From Blautia sp. AF19-10LB (lineage in GTDB: Bacteria > Bacillota > Clostridia > Lachnospirales > Lachnospiraceae): a stretch of DNA of 64,000 nucleotides. Shown in pieces: positions 1 to 9,660 of this stretch; the first letter of the stretch is position 1, and every line of letters starts with the position of its first letter. The stretch spans positions 68,985 through 132,984 of the forward strand of contig NZ_QTWS01000006.1 in assembly GCF_003461245.1 (NCBI RefSeq). Reading direction: 5' to 3'. A program made the position numbers and the translations under genes. Below the pieces are notes generated by a model that was not told the DNA's origin, made no database searches, and was given only the letters and a program-made list of their open reading frames with translations.

Positions 1-497
1 TGAAACAGCACTGCCAGTGAAAACAGCACGATACCTGCTGTTACCAGCGGGCGGATGCCTGCAAAAAGTCCGATCAGAAACAGCGGCCAGGAAAGACTGC
101 TTCCGATATTTGCTGCCGGAACGATCGCGCTCCGCATCTCCAGCGGTGCATAGTTGGTCGCATGCTGGATGGCATGACCACACTCATGTGCTGCAACTCC
201 GACTGCTGCCAGAGAAGTCTGACCGTAAATATCCTGGGAGAGATTTACCGTCTTTGTCCGCGGATCATAATGATCTGTCAGGCTTCCAGCTACCGGTCTT
301 ACCTGTACATCTGTAATCCCGGCACTGTAAAGGATCCTTCTGGCTGCTTCTTCTCCGGTAAGTCCTGATGCGCTTCTTACTCTCTTATAACGGGCAAAGG
401 TGCTTTTGAGCTTTGCAGATGCCGCGAGAGACAGAAGCATTCCGATGATCAGAAGAAGATACGTCCAATCAAATCCATAGTATCCATATCCGTACAT
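1..497 (-). CDS. Neutral zinc metallopeptidase, YugP-like, C-terminus cut off
   Basis: This is the first 165 codons of a membrane zinc peptidase; the rest lies beyond the left edge. The start is an ATG at 495-497 behind an AAGGAGTGAT ribosome site. A hydrophobic segment follows a short Tyr/Gly-rich N-terminus, and the HECGH motif gives the HExxH zinc site. A second hydrophobic stretch follows near the edge. These features fit the YugP/Zn_peptidase_2 family, usually about 230 residues. It follows fmt by 4 bases and is the last visible member of the murE-priA-def-fmt run; in related clostridia rsmB often comes next. Its substrate is not known. Confidence 0.88.
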   Translation of the reverse strand, partial: MYGYGYYGFDWTYLLLIIGMLLSLAASAKLKSTFARYKRVRSASGLTGEEAARRILYSAGITDVQVRPVAGSLTDHYDPRTKTVNLSQDIYGQTSLAAVGVAAHECGHAIQHATNYAPLEMRSAIVPAANIGSSLSWPLFLIGLFAGIRPLVTAGIVLFSLAVLF

Positions 498-501
498 ATT
501 A

Positions 502-1452
502 TCACTCCTTATGATCTGTCAGCATGGTTTCCTCAGTTACCTGATAGCCGCGAAGGAAAGCATCTGTTTCCATACGCTTCTTTCCCTCAAGCTGTACTTC
601 GCGAAGGACGAGAACATCTTCTCCACAGGCTACGTGGATTCCTGTTTTATCCACCGCTGTGATCGTTCCCGGTGTGGTTTTTCCACCATTTGCGCCCTTT
701 TCTACTGTGGATTTCCATACTTTAAGTGTTTTTCCATTGAGGAAGGTGTAGGCGCTCGGCCACGGGTTCAGGCCGCGGACCAGTCTCTCAAGTTCTTCGG
801 CACTCTTTGAAAAATCCATAAGTCCCATTTTCTTGGTGATCATCGCTGCATACGGGGTCGGGCTTTCCTCCGGCTGTTTCTCATAAGTAGCAGTTCCGTT
901 CTCTATAGAAGGAAGTGTCTCCATCAGAAGATCAGCCCCTGCCTGTGCAAGTTTATCAAAAAGACTGCCGCCTGTTTCCTCTGTCTCGATTGGTACAACG
1001 ATCTTGGAGATCATATCTCCGGTATCCAGACCGGTTCCCATTCTCATGATCGTCACGCCGGATTCTTTCTCTCCGTCAATGACTGCCTGCTGGATCGGTG
1101 CTGCACCTCTGTATTTCGGAAGCAGGGAAGCATGGATGTTGATACATCCATATTTCGGAAGATCCAGGATTGTCTTCGGGATGATCTGTCCAAAAGCTGC
1201 CACAACGATGATATCCGGTGCAAGTCCTGTAAGTGTCTCCACAAATTCCGGATCACGTACTTTGGCCGGCTGGTAAACCGGAATTTCATGTTTCATGGCT
1301 TCTTCTTTGACAGGAGTTGGCATAAGTGTCTTGCCTCTTCCCTTCGGTTTGTCCGGCTGTGTCACAACTGCCGTGACCTCATATCCGGCTTTTACCAGTG
1401 CGGCAAGCGGCGGCACTGCAAAATCCGGAGTTCCCATATAAACTATTTTCAT
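502..1452 (-). CDS. fmt: Methionyl-tRNA formyltransferase
   Basis: The enzyme formylates the amino group of Met-tRNAfMet with 10-formyl-tetrahydrofolate, making the initiator for bacterial translation. The 316-residue length is normal. The N-terminal Rossmann domain begins MKIVYMGTPDFAVP, the folate-site signature SLLPKYRG lies at residues 109-116, and GLDTGDMI follows. The OB-like C-terminal domain is complete. An in-frame ATG 57 bases upstream exists, but AAAAAAGGAGC sits just before 1452 and homologues start with MKIV, so 1452 is preferred. It lies 22 bases after def, its functional partner, in one operon. Confidence 0.97.
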   Translation of the reverse strand: MKIVYMGTPDFAVPPLAALVKAGYEVTAVVTQPDKPKGRGKTLMPTPVKEEAMKHEIPVYQPAKVRDPEFVETLTGLAPDIIVVAAFGQIIPKTILDLPKYGCINIHASLLPKYRGAAPIQQAVIDGEKESGVTIMRMGTGLDTGDMISKIVVPIETEETGGSLFDKLAQAGADLLMETLPSIENGTATYEKQPEESPTPYAAMITKKMGLMDFSKSAEELERLVRGLNPWPSAYTFLNGKTLKVWKSTVEKGANGGKTTPGTITAVDKTGIHVACGEDVLVLREVQLEGKKRMETDAFLRGYQVTEETMLTDHKE

Positions 1453-1474
1453 AATATGCTCCTTTTTTCGTCTG

Positions 1475-1966
1475 TTATTCGAAATCCTCAAATTCCTCAT
1501 CCTCGTCATAGCTGGTTCTGTGAAGTTCTCCTTCTACCAGGTCTGTGTACATCTTGCCATCGAGGTGGTCGATCTCATGGCAGAAAGCTCTTGCGAGAAG
1601 TTCTGTTCCTTCGTAGATCACTTCTTCCATGTCTTCGTTCATTGCCTTTACTTTGACATAGTTCGGACGGGTCACCTGTCCTGCCATGCCCGGAACGCTT
1701 AAGCATCCTTCGTCTCCTGTCTGTTCGCCGGAGGTTTCAAGAATCTCCGGATTGATCAGGACGATCGGACCATCCCCGATATCAATAACTACGATTCTCT
1801 TGAGGATTCCGACCTGCGGTGCTGCAAGTCCTACTCCCATCGCTTCATACATGGTATCAAGCATGTCATCTACTAAAGTTACGATCTTTGGTGTAACTTC
1901 CTTTACCGGTTTGCTTACCTTTCTCAGTACCGGATCTCCTTCTGTTCTGATTGTTCTGAGTGCCAT
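1475..1966 (-). CDS. def: Peptide deformylase
   Basis: This metalloenzyme removes the formyl group from the N-terminus of new proteins, reversing the mark added by the neighbouring fmt product. The three family motifs are present: GLAAPQVG (Gln51), EGCLSVPG (metal ligand Cys88) and HEIDH (metal ligands His130 and His134, catalytic Glu131). The length of 163 residues is standard for the type 1 enzyme. A short acidic tail ([10 protein letters not shown]) extends past the core. The start has a GGAAAGAAAG purine tract upstream. It lies between priA and fmt, with a double palindrome separating it from priA. Confidence 0.97.
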   Translation of the reverse strand: MALRTIRTEGDPVLRKVSKPVKEVTPKIVTLVDDMLDTMYEAMGVGLAAPQVGILKRIVVIDIGDGPIVLINPEILETSGEQTGDEGCLSVPGMAGQVTRPNYVKVKAMNEDMEEVIYEGTELLARAFCHEIDHLDGKMYTDLVEGELHRTSYDEDEEFEDFE

Positions 1967-1998
1967 TTCTTTCTTCCTTTCTTTTGTCCTTTATATAT

Positions 1999-2098
1999 TA
2001 GTGTACTGTATCACTCACATTTCGCAGAATGACGCAGTACACTAGTGTACTGTATCATTGACATTTCGCTAACTGAAAGTCAATGAGACAGCACACTA
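1999..2098. repeat. Two tandem imperfect palindromes between priA and def
   Basis: Two adjacent hairpin units share the arm TAGTGTACTGTATCA. Unit A pairs 1999-2013 with 2030-2044 (13 of 15 complementary). Unit B pairs 2043-2062 with 2079-2098 (18 of 20). The outer arms begin and end with TA, and unit B contains the priA stop codon. No T-run follows on either strand, so neither looks like an ordinary terminator. It may be a REP-like or TA-targeted miniature element, or an mRNA processing site. Confidence 0.6.
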
Positions 2099-4315
2099 AC
2101 TGTAATCAAACTGTATATATAATTTCCGGAAACCGGAATTTACTTCGATATATTTTTCTGCTTTATCCTTGATGTCCATCAGCACACGTTCTTCCTGATG
2201 TTTCAGGTAGATGACCTTGTGGTAGACATCGTTGATCTTCCCGACGGATGCATAGGCAGGACCGATCACGTGAAGGTGGTATTTTTCCCCGATCCGTTCT
2301 ACGAATCGTCCGAGATAATCCATGCCCTGGCTCAAAAGTTCCTCATCTTCTCCCGCAGCAAGGATCGACAGCATATGTGCCGCCGGCGGATAATCCATCA
2401 GAAGACGGTAGCTCATCTCCTCGCGGTAAAAAGCTTCATAATCCTGGGTTGCCGCGGTCTGGATACTGTAATGTTCCGGATGGTATGTCTGGATCACTGC
2501 CTCTCCCGGCTTATTGCCCCGTCCAGACCTTCCAACTGCCTGAGTCAGAAGCTGAAATGTCCTCTCTGCACAGCGATAATCGGCCGCATTCAGAGAAAGG
2601 TCAGCCGCCACTGCACCAACCAGAGTCACATCCGGAAAGTCGTGTCCCTTGACGATCATCTGGGTTCCCACCAGGATATCCGCTTCATGGGCGGCAAAAG
2701 ATGACAGGATCTGCTCATAACTTCCTTTATTTCTTGTAGTGTCGTAATCCATGCGGAGAACACGGGCTTTCGGAAAAGTCTTGTGAAGGACCTGTTCGAT
2801 CTGCTGTGTTCCCGCTTTGAAACCGCCGATATAAGGCGAACCACAGGACGGACACTGCTCCACACGCGGTCTCTCATAGCCACAGTAGTGGCAGACCAGC
2901 TTTCCATTGTTATGTTCTGTCAGTGCGACATCGCAGTGTGGACACTTAAGAGCCTCCCCACAGGAACGGCAGGAAACAAAGCCCGCGTACCCGCGCCTGT
3001 TCAGGAACAGAATGGACTGCTCATTATTTCTCAGACGTTTCTCCAGGGAACCCTTCAGTTTACGGCTCAGGATCGAACGGTTCCCTGCTTTTAATTCTTC
3101 CCTGAGATCCACAACCGATACTTCCGGAAGCGGACGATCCTCAAAGCGGGCCGTCAGCTTCGTCAGCAGATATTCGCCGGAAACCGCCCTGCTGTATGCT
3201 TCCAGGGACGGCGTCGCTGAACCAAGGACCACATGTGCACCTTCCTGCGCTGCCCTCTGCACAGCCACCTCTCTCGCATGATAACGTGGACTGTTCTCAC
3301 TCTTATAAGTCTGCTCATGTTCCTCATCAATTATGATAAGTCCCAGGTTGGAAAAAGGTGTAAAAAGAGCGGAACGCGGTCCCACCATGATCTGGATTTC
3401 TCCGCGCTTTGCTCTTCGAAACTGGTCATACCGCTCACCCATGGACAATCGTGAATTCAGGACCGAAACCTTCTCTCCAAACCATCCATAAAATCTGCGT
3501 ACTGTCTGGTATGTCAGGGAAATCTCCGGGATTAGTACGATCACCTGTTTTCCCTGTGCTACTACCTGCTCGATCAGTTTCATATAAACCTGCGTCTTGC
3601 CGCTTCCGGTGACACCGTGGATCAATACCGGACGCGGAGTTTCCTTCTGCCATTCCTCCTGGATCTGGCAAAGGACTTCCTGCTGTGCCTCAGTAAGACT
3701 TGACAGTTTCTCCCTTGGGATCGAACCTTCCTCTATCGGAATGCGGTAAATTTCATCCTGCTGGATATGGACAAGTCCCTGCTCAACGAGAGGTGCGATC
3801 ACTGCCGCAGTCATGCCCAGTTCTTTCGAAGCTCTGGTATAGTCAAGTTTCGGTTCCTCGCAGAGTGCCCGAAGAAGTCTCGCTCTCGCTTTACATCTGC
3901 CTTTTTCGAGATTTTGTGCAAGGGCAAGGGCTTCTTCTCTGTCAATATTGAGAAGAACATAGCGTTTTTCTTTGGATTTGACTTTTTCTCTTACTGGAAG
4001 GACCGTCTTGAGTGCCTGTGCCATCGTGGAACCATATCGTTCTTTCATCCATGCAGCAAGGGCGATCAGTTTTTCCTCTGTTGTTTCCTCGCTGCTGCAG
4101 ATTTCCTTAAACGGTTTGATCTTTACCGGGGCCAGCTTGGGCTCCCGGGAAAGTCCGATCACATAACCTCTGCGCTCATGATTTCCATTTCCAAAAGGAA
4201 TGGATACTACCATTCCTATATGGATCTGGCTTTCCAGTTCCTGCGGAACGCGGTACTGAAAACTCCGATCCAGTTTCTCATGGGAAATATCTACAATGAT
4301 ATCTGCATACATCAT
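2096..4315 (-). CDS. priA: Primosomal protein N', replication restart helicase PriA
   Basis: PriA recognises stalled forks and reloads the replicative helicase. The 739-residue protein has an N-terminal DNA-binding domain, Walker A in HGVTGSGKTQVY, a DEEH helicase box, and the paired zinc-binding Cys clusters (CRSC, CPHC, CHYC, CPSC) inserted in the helicase core, followed by VGTQMIVKGHDFP and the QAVGRSGR motif VI. The start lies in ATGATG overlapping the murE stop by 4 bases, so translation is coupled. Two adjacent ATG codons (4315, 4312) are possible starts. The reading frame is intact. Confidence 0.96.
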   Translation of the reverse strand: MMYADIIVDISHEKLDRSFQYRVPQELESQIHIGMVVSIPFGNGNHERRGYVIGLSREPKLAPVKIKPFKEICSSEETTEEKLIALAAWMKERYGSTMAQALKTVLPVREKVKSKEKRYVLLNIDREEALALAQNLEKGRCKARARLLRALCEEPKLDYTRASKELGMTAAVIAPLVEQGLVHIQQDEIYRIPIEEGSIPREKLSSLTEAQQEVLCQIQEEWQKETPRPVLIHGVTGSGKTQVYMKLIEQVVAQGKQVIVLIPEISLTYQTVRRFYGWFGEKVSVLNSRLSMGERYDQFRRAKRGEIQIMVGPRSALFTPFSNLGLIIIDEEHEQTYKSENSPRYHAREVAVQRAAQEGAHVVLGSATPSLEAYSRAVSGEYLLTKLTARFEDRPLPEVSVVDLREELKAGNRSILSRKLKGSLEKRLRNNEQSILFLNRRGYAGFVSCRSCGEALKCPHCDVALTEHNNGKLVCHYCGYERPRVEQCPSCGSPYIGGFKAGTQQIEQVLHKTFPKARVLRMDYDTTRNKGSYEQILSSFAAHEADILVGTQMIVKGHDFPDVTLVGAVAADLSLNAADYRCAERTFQLLTQAVGRSGRGNKPGEAVIQTYHPEHYSIQTAATQDYEAFYREEMSYRLLMDYPPAAHMLSILAAGEDEELLSQGMDYLGRFVERIGEKYHLHVIGPAYASVGKINDVYHKVIYLKHQEERVLMDIKDKAEKYIEVNSGFRKLYIQFDYS

Positions 4316-5784
4316 TGATCTTTTTCCTGATCCTCCTTCAGAATCTCTGCGATCAGAACTCTTTCATCCATAGGATACTTCTTTCCTTTGATCTCCTGGT
4401 AATCTTCATGTCCCTTTCCGGCAAGGACAATGATATCGCCCGGCTCTCCATGATGGATCGCATAGGCGATCGCTTCCTTACGGTCACAGATCTCTACGTA
4501 TTTGCCGTTTGTTTTGGCAATTCCTGTCTTGATGTCGTCGATGATCGCCTGTGGCTCCTCGAATCTCGGGTTGTCTGAAGTAATGATAGTCAGATCTGCC
4601 ATTCTTCCGGAAACCTCACCCATTTCATAACGACGGGATTTTGCACGGTTTCCTCCACAGCCGAACAGGCACACCAGTCTGTGCGGATGATATTCTCTCA
4701 GAGTTGTGAGAAGACTCTCCAGCGCCATCGCATTGTGTGCATAATCGATCATCAGAGTAAACTCATCGGATACCTTGATCATCTCGATACGCCCTTTGAC
4801 TCTCGCTACTTTGAGAGCTTTGATGATGTTTTCCTGGGAAACCTTGAAATGACGGCAGATGGCGATCGCAGTCAGGGAATTGTAAATGCTGAATTTACCT
4901 GGAATATCGATTTCTACCGGGAAGTCCATAAGACCTTTGACATGGTAGGAAATTCCCAGATATCCCTTGCCGCCGACCATATGTGCATCTTCTGCGCGAA
5001 GGTCTGCCTCCGGTGAAAATCCATAAGTCTCCAGATTGCAGGTATGGCCTTCGATAATCTTCTCAAAGTGCTCATCATCGCGGTTTACGATGCCGACTTT
5101 GCACTGACGGAGAAGCATGGATTTGCAGGCAAGATAATGTGCGAAATCTCTGTGCTCGTTCGGTCCGATATGATCGGGTTCGATATTTGTAAAGATACCG
5201 TAGTCAAAAACAAAGCCCTGTGTTCTGTGAAGCATCAGTCCCTGTGAAGAAACTTCCATTACTACACAGTCACATCCTGCATCTACCATCTTGCGGAAAT
5301 ATTTCTGAACGACAAAAGATTCCGGAGTTGTGTTGGCTGCCGGGATCACCTCGTCACCGATGATCGCCTCGATGGTTCCGATCAGGCCGACTTTGTATCC
5401 GGCGTTTTCAAGGATGGATTTGACCATGTAGGTGGTTGTGGTCTTTCCTTTGGTTCCTGTGATTCCGATGGTCTTGAGCTGTTCTGCCGGATGTCCGAAA
5501 TATGCGGCAGAAATGAACGCCATTGCATAGCGTGTATCTTCTACCTTGATCACAGTGACATCCTGCGGTGCTTCCACATCGTCCTGGACTACCAGTGTCT
5601 TTGCTCCTTTCGCAACTACATCCGGTACAAATTTATGTCCGTCCACAACTGCACCTTTGATACAGATGAACAGAGAATTCTCGATCACTTTGCGGGAATC
5701 ATACTCTACAGTACTGACTTCCTGCTCCACGCTGCCCTGGCAGCAGGTATATTCCAATCTCTCTAATAATGATGAAACTTTCAT
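4312..5784 (-). CDS. murE: UDP-MurNAc-tripeptide synthetase, meso-DAP type
   Basis: MurE adds the third residue to UDP-MurNAc-Ala-Glu in peptidoglycan synthesis, in the cytoplasm. The 490-residue protein shows the ATP loop GTKGKTT (110-116), a central Mur ligase domain and the motif DNPRFEEP in the C-terminal domain. DNPR is the known meso-diaminopimelate specificity motif, which agrees with dapF in this window. An earlier in-frame ATG at 5835 lacks a ribosome site; GAGGATC sits before 5784, and MKVSSLLERL is a normal N-terminus. It heads the run that continues into priA with a 4-base overlap. Confidence 0.95.
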   Translation of the reverse strand: MKVSSLLERLEYTCCQGSVEQEVSTVEYDSRKVIENSLFICIKGAVVDGHKFVPDVVAKGAKTLVVQDDVEAPQDVTVIKVEDTRYAMAFISAAYFGHPAEQLKTIGITGTKGKTTTTYMVKSILENAGYKVGLIGTIEAIIGDEVIPAANTTPESFVVQKYFRKMVDAGCDCVVMEVSSQGLMLHRTQGFVFDYGIFTNIEPDHIGPNEHRDFAHYLACKSMLLRQCKVGIVNRDDEHFEKIIEGHTCNLETYGFSPEADLRAEDAHMVGGKGYLGISYHVKGLMDFPVEIDIPGKFSIYNSLTAIAICRHFKVSQENIIKALKVARVKGRIEMIKVSDEFTLMIDYAHNAMALESLLTTLREYHPHRLVCLFGCGGNRAKSRRYEMGEVSGRMADLTIITSDNPRFEEPQAIIDDIKTGIAKTNGKYVEICDRKEAIAYAIHHGEPGDIIVLAGKGHEDYQEIKGKKYPMDERVLIAEILKEDQEKDQ

Positions 5785-5901
5785 ATTTATTCTGATCCTC
5801 CTCACTTCGGGATATACTCCATTATAGGATATCACAGGTCGAAGTCTTTTTCAATGTCCGGTCTGTGTCCGTTTTTTATAAAAAGCGGTTCGAATTTTTT
5901 C

Positions 5902-5930
5902 TTGTCATATCCTGTAATGGGCTGTATAAT
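5902..5930 (+). promoter_or_regulatory. Sigma-A promoter of the thiamine operon
   Basis: TTGTCA at 5902-5907 and TATAAT at 5925-5930 are separated by 17 bases, close to the consensus. They lie about 20 bases upstream of the TPP riboswitch, so the transcript would begin just before the aptamer. Confidence 0.85.
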
Positions 5931-5952
5931 AGTAGCGTAAAATATATGAAAC

Positions 5953-6040
5953 AGGGGAGCTGGCTGAAGCTGGCTGAGAGGAAACTGACTGGTTTCGACC
6001 CATAACCTGATTTGGATAATGCCAACGTAGGGAAATACCG
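5953..6040 (+). promoter_or_regulatory. TPP (THI-box) riboswitch
   Basis: The conserved aptamer pieces appear in order: an AGCTGGCTGAA-like P1/P2 strand, the CTGAGAGG motif (5972-5980), ACCCATAACCTGAT, and the pyrophosphate-helix motif TGGATAATGCCAACGTAGGGAA. The site senses thiamine pyrophosphate. A hairpin with a T-run follows at once, so the switch most likely acts by premature termination when the ligand is bound. All four downstream genes belong to thiamine synthesis or uptake. Confidence 0.97.
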
Positions 6041-6050
6041 AAGATTTTTC

Positions 6051-6083
6051 AGGAGAATTCCCCCGCGGATTTCTCCTTTTTTT
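6051..6083 (+). terminator. Riboswitch-controlled intrinsic terminator
   Basis: AGGAGAA (6051-6057) pairs with TTCTCCT (6071-6077), followed by a run of T to 6083. It sits between the TPP aptamer and thiW and is the expected expression platform. Confidence 0.88.
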
Positions 6084-6135
6084 GCGCTAATTTTTCAGAC
6101 CAGATGTTTCATAATTAACAAAGGAGGTCAAACCA

Positions 6136-6645
6136 ATGTCAAAGAGCAATACACATGCCGCACAGAAGCTCGCCGTTGCCGGTGTACTGACAGCAGCAGC
6201 CGTAGTTGGAAGCTTCTTAAGTGTTCCGGTTGCCGGAAGCAAATGTGCTCCGGTACAGCATATGGTCAATGTATTCTCTGCCGTCCTTCTCGGACCGTGG
6301 TGGGGGATCGGCATTGCATTCTGTGCAAGCCTGATCCGAAATCTACTCGGGATCGGAAGTTTTCTTGCTTTTCCGGGAAGCATGGTTGGAGCCCTGTGCT
6401 GTGGACTTATGTACCATTTCACCAGGAAATTAAGTCTCACCTGTGCTGCGGAAGCACTTGGAACCGGCGTTCTCGGCGGACTTGCCGCTTACCCGGTTGC
6501 ACGTTTCGCCATGGGACTTGCCCCTGCCGGATTTACGGTATACATGATCCCGTTCTTTATCTCCACTCTGGCAGGCAGCATCCTCGCCTATGTGCTTCTC
6601 CGCATCTTCGAGAAAAGCCAGGTGCTTGACACAGTAATGAGGTAA
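6136..6645 (+). CDS. thiW: Thiazole/thiamine precursor ECF transporter S component ThiW
   Basis: ThiW is a small membrane substrate-binding subunit of an energy-coupling-factor transporter, thought to import the thiazole moiety of thiamine. The 169-residue protein has about five hydrophobic helices and the N-terminal pattern (LAVAGVLTAAAVVGSF) followed by the NVFSAVLLGPWWG loop typical of the family. AAGGAGGTC precedes the start. It is the first gene after the riboswitch and is followed by thiM after 3 bases, which agrees with thiazole salvage. The shared ECF module (ecfA, ecfT) is not in the window. Confidence 0.92.
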   Translation: MSKSNTHAAQKLAVAGVLTAAAVVGSFLSVPVAGSKCAPVQHMVNVFSAVLLGPWWGIGIAFCASLIRNLLGIGSFLAFPGSMVGALCCGLMYHFTRKLSLTCAAEALGTGVLGGLAAYPVARFAMGLAPAGFTVYMIPFFISTLAGSILAYVLLRIFEKSQVLDTVMR

Positions 6646-6648
6646 TTT

Positions 6649-7455
6649 ATGGAAAGAAACGAAATTCTGGCTGCGATCCTTAGGAAACAACCAAAGATCC
6701 ACTGTCTGACCAATCCGGTCACGATGAATGATGTTGCAAACATCCTTCTCGCTGCCGGCGGAAGTGCCGTGATGGCGCAGGATGAACAGGAGGCTGCTGA
6801 GATCACTACTTTCTGTCAGGGAACCCTTCTAAACACCGGTGTCCCTGATGAAGCCAAGATCCGGGCGTGCATCCTTGCCGGGAAACGTGCCAATCAGCTT
6901 GGTCATCCTGTTGTTCTCGATCCGGTCGGTGTGGGCGGAAGTTCTTTTCGCCGGAGAGAACTCCGGAAGCTTCTGGATCATGTGCATCCGGCTGTGGTCC
7001 GCTGCAATCAGGAAGAAGCGGCTGTACTCTGTTCTTTTCATTCGGAACAGGAAACACATTTTTCCCACGGCGGCGTGGAAAGCAGCCTGCATATGGATGC
7101 GCAGGACCTGACACAACTCGCGCGGACTGCTGCCAGACTTTATAACTGCACCTTTTTTATTACAGGAAAAACAGATGTCGTATCAGACGGCGAACAGACC
7201 ATTTTGCTTAGTGGCGGCGATCCAAGGCTCTGCCGGATCACGGGCGGCGGCTGCATGCTCTCTGCCCTGTGTGCCCTGTTCTGTTGCAGCGAAGCATCTG
7301 CCTTCGAGGCAGCGTCCACGGCCGGTCAGCTCTGGAAGGAAATTTCAGAGGAAGCCGGAAGACATACAGATCAGAATAGCGGCGGCATCGGACAGTTCCA
7401 CATGTCACTCATGGATATGACCGAGCAGAAAATATTTTTTTCCGCTCGTTTATAA
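6649..7455 (+). CDS. thiM: Hydroxyethylthiazole kinase
   Basis: ThiM phosphorylates 4-methyl-5-(2-hydroxyethyl)thiazole in the thiamine salvage branch. The 268-residue protein has the ribokinase-like fold signs VTMNDVANILLAAGGSAVMA near the N-terminus, VLDPVGVGGSSFR, and the ATP/anion-hole sequence ITGGGCMLSAL near the C-terminus. Only a weak GAGG lies before its ATG, 3 bases after thiW, so translation is probably coupled to thiW. It fits with the ThiW importer just upstream. Confidence 0.95.
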   Translation: MERNEILAAILRKQPKIHCLTNPVTMNDVANILLAAGGSAVMAQDEQEAAEITTFCQGTLLNTGVPDEAKIRACILAGKRANQLGHPVVLDPVGVGGSSFRRRELRKLLDHVHPAVVRCNQEEAAVLCSFHSEQETHFSHGGVESSLHMDAQDLTQLARTAARLYNCTFFITGKTDVVSDGEQTILLSGGDPRLCRITGGGCMLSALCALFCCSEASAFEAASTAGQLWKEISEEAGRHTDQNSGGIGQFHMSLMDMTEQKIFFSARL

Positions 7456-7486
7456 AAAAATTATTTGCAACAGGAGGAGAACCACT

Positions 7487-8296
7487 ATGAAAAAGAAAAC
7501 AGTACTGACTATCGCAGGAAGCGATTCCAGCGGCGGCGCAGGCATTCAGGCGGATATCAAGGCGATCACCATGAACGGTGTCTACGCTTCCAGTGTGATC
7601 ACTGCCCTGACTGCCCAGAACACTACCGGAGTATATGGGATTCTGGAAACACCGGCTGATTTTATCGCCGCACAGATGGATGCCGTATTTTCTGATATTT
7701 TCCCGGATGCCGTCAAGATCGGCATGCTTCCGTCCCCGGAGGCTATGGAATGTGTTGCTGCCAAACTCCGCCAGTACAAACCGGAACATATTGTCCTGGA
7801 TCCGGTCATGGTGTCTACAAGCGGACATCGTCTGATGGAACCGGAAGCCGAAGAAACACTCAAGGCAGAACTTTTCCCGCTGGCAGAGCTCATCACACCG
7901 AATATCCCGGAGGCTGAGGTTCTGACCGGACTTCTCATCAATGATGACAGTTCCATGGAACACGCATGCCGGGAGCTTTTTGCAAGATTCCACTGTGCGA
8001 TTCTTCTCAAAAGCGGACACAGAACCGACCATGCAAACGATCTCCTCTACACCGGAGACGAAACGCTCTGGATCAAAGGTGAACGTATTGACAATCCGAA
8101 TTCACACGGAACAGGCTGCACGCTTTCCAGCACGATCGCAGCCAATCTCGCCAAGGGATATTCCCTCGGTGATGCTGTTGCCAAAGCCAAGGAATATCTT
8201 ACAGAAGCACTCCGGGTAAACCTTGATCTCGGAAATGGTCACGGACCGGTAGACCATGCCCTCGGTGGACAGCATACTTCTTATTTTTACAATTAA
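7487..8296 (+). CDS. thiD: Hydroxymethylpyrimidine (phosphate) kinase
   Basis: ThiD converts HMP or HMP phosphate to HMP diphosphate, the pyrimidine partner used in thiamine phosphate synthesis. The 269-residue ribokinase-family protein begins with [19 protein letters not shown], has [11 protein letters not shown] in the middle and the catalytic HGTGCTLSS motif (Asp replaced by the usual GTGC anion hole) near residue 205. CAGGAGGAG precedes the ATG. It is third in the riboswitch operon. No thiE gene, needed to join the two moieties, lies nearby. Confidence 0.96.
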   Translation: MKKKTVLTIAGSDSSGGAGIQADIKAITMNGVYASSVITALTAQNTTGVYGILETPADFIAAQMDAVFSDIFPDAVKIGMLPSPEAMECVAAKLRQYKPEHIVLDPVMVSTSGHRLMEPEAEETLKAELFPLAELITPNIPEAEVLTGLLINDDSSMEHACRELFARFHCAILLKSGHRTDHANDLLYTGDETLWIKGERIDNPNSHGTGCTLSSTIAANLAKGYSLGDAVAKAKEYLTEALRVNLDLGNGHGPVDHALGGQHTSYFYN

Positions 8297-8331
8297 ACAC
8301 TTTTAAATTTTACATAAACAGGAGGAAACTT

Positions 8332-9642
8332 ATGACTCAGTATACAACTCAGATGGATGCCGCAAGAAAAGGCATCGTAACACCACAGATCAAAACCGTT
8401 GCAGAAAAGGAACACATGCCTGTAGAAAAAATGATGCAGCTCGTAGCAGAAGGTAAGGTTGCCATCTGTGCGAACAAACACCACACCTGCCTGAACCCGG
8501 AAGGTGTCGGAAGCATGCTCCGCACCAAGATCAATGTAAACCTTGGTGTATCCAGAGACTGCAAGGATTATGACATTGAAATGCAGAAAGTCATGAAAGC
8601 CGTAGACCTCGGTGCTGAAGCGATCATGGACCTCTCCAGCCATGGAAACACACAGCCATTCCGTCAGAAACTGACACATGAATGTCCGGCAATGATCGGA
8701 ACTGTTCCGGTATATGACAGTGTCATCCACTATCAGAGAGACCTCTCTGAACTGACTGCTCATGATTTCATCGATGTGATCCGTCTGCACGCAGAAGATG
8801 GCGTTGACTTCGTTACTCTTCACTGTGGAATCACCCGCAAGACTATCGAACAGATCAAGAAGCACAAACGTAAAATGAATATCGTAAGCCGTGGCGGAAG
8901 CCTTGTCTTCGCATGGATGAGCATGACCGGCGAAGAAAACCCGTTCTATGAATACTTCGATGAGATCCTTGATATCTGTGAAGAGCATGACGTGACGATC
9001 TCCCTCGGAGATGCCTGCCGTCCGGGATGCCTTGCTGACGCTACTGATGTATGCCAGATCGAGGAGCTTGTCCGTCTTGGTGAGCTCACCAAACGCGCAT
9101 GGGATCACAACGTACAGGTTATGGTCGAGGGACCGGGACACGTTCCTCTCGATCAGGTTGCAGCCAACATGAAAGTACAGCAGACTATCTGCATGGGTGC
9201 TCCATTCTATGTACTTGGACCTCTCGTTACAGATATCGCACCTGGCTATGACCACATCACAGCAGCGATCGGTGGTGCCGTTGCCGCTATGAACGGAGCT
9301 GCTTTCCTCTGCTATGTAACACCGGCTGAACATCTGGCACTTCCGAATGTTGATGATGTTAAACAGGGAATCATCGCTTCCAAGATCGCAGCCCATGCGG
9401 CAGATATCGCCAAAGGTATCCCGCACGCCAGAGATATCGATGACAAGATGGCTGATGCACGCCGTGTTCTTGACTGGGATGCACAGTTTGCCTGCGCCCT
9501 CGACCCGGAGACAGCCAAAGCGATCCGCGACGACCGTCTTCCGGAGGACGACCACAGTGATACCTGCAGTATGTGCGGTAAATTCTGTGCTGTTCGAAGC
9601 ATGAACAAAGCTCTTGCAGGAGAACACATTGATATCCTGTAA
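8332..9642 (+). CDS. thiC: Phosphomethylpyrimidine synthase
   Basis: ThiC is a radical-SAM enzyme that turns aminoimidazole ribotide into HMP phosphate. The 436-residue chain contains the typical segments [13 protein letters not shown] (here [11 protein letters not shown]), [10 protein letters not shown], and the C-terminal cluster-binding motif CSMCGKFC (CX2CX3C). The longer bacterial ThiC proteins usually show CX2CX4C, so this is the compact form seen in many anaerobes, as far as I recall. AGGAGG precedes the start. It ends the thi operon, tail to tail with the next gene and with only 18 bases between them. Confidence 0.96.
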   Translation: MTQYTTQMDAARKGIVTPQIKTVAEKEHMPVEKMMQLVAEGKVAICANKHHTCLNPEGVGSMLRTKINVNLGVSRDCKDYDIEMQKVMKAVDLGAEAIMDLSSHGNTQPFRQKLTHECPAMIGTVPVYDSVIHYQRDLSELTAHDFIDVIRLHAEDGVDFVTLHCGITRKTIEQIKKHKRKMNIVSRGGSLVFAWMSMTGEENPFYEYFDEILDICEEHDVTISLGDACRPGCLADATDVCQIEELVRLGELTKRAWDHNVQVMVEGPGHVPLDQVAANMKVQQTICMGAPFYVLGPLVTDIAPGYDHITAAIGGAVAAMNGAAFLCYVTPAEHLALPNVDDVKQGIIASKIAAHAADIAKGIPHARDIDDKMADARRVLDWDAQFACALDPETAKAIRDDRLPEDDHSDTCSMCGKFCAVRSMNKALAGEHIDIL

Positions 9643-9660
9643 TCTGTAATCTTATTTAAT

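Noticed and set aside
8293..9627. Long open frame of 444 codons opposite thiC
   Set aside because: It lies wholly antisense to a conserved enzyme, has no ribosome site, and its product is Cys/His/Phe-rich with no family likeness. It is a by-product of codon use in thiC.
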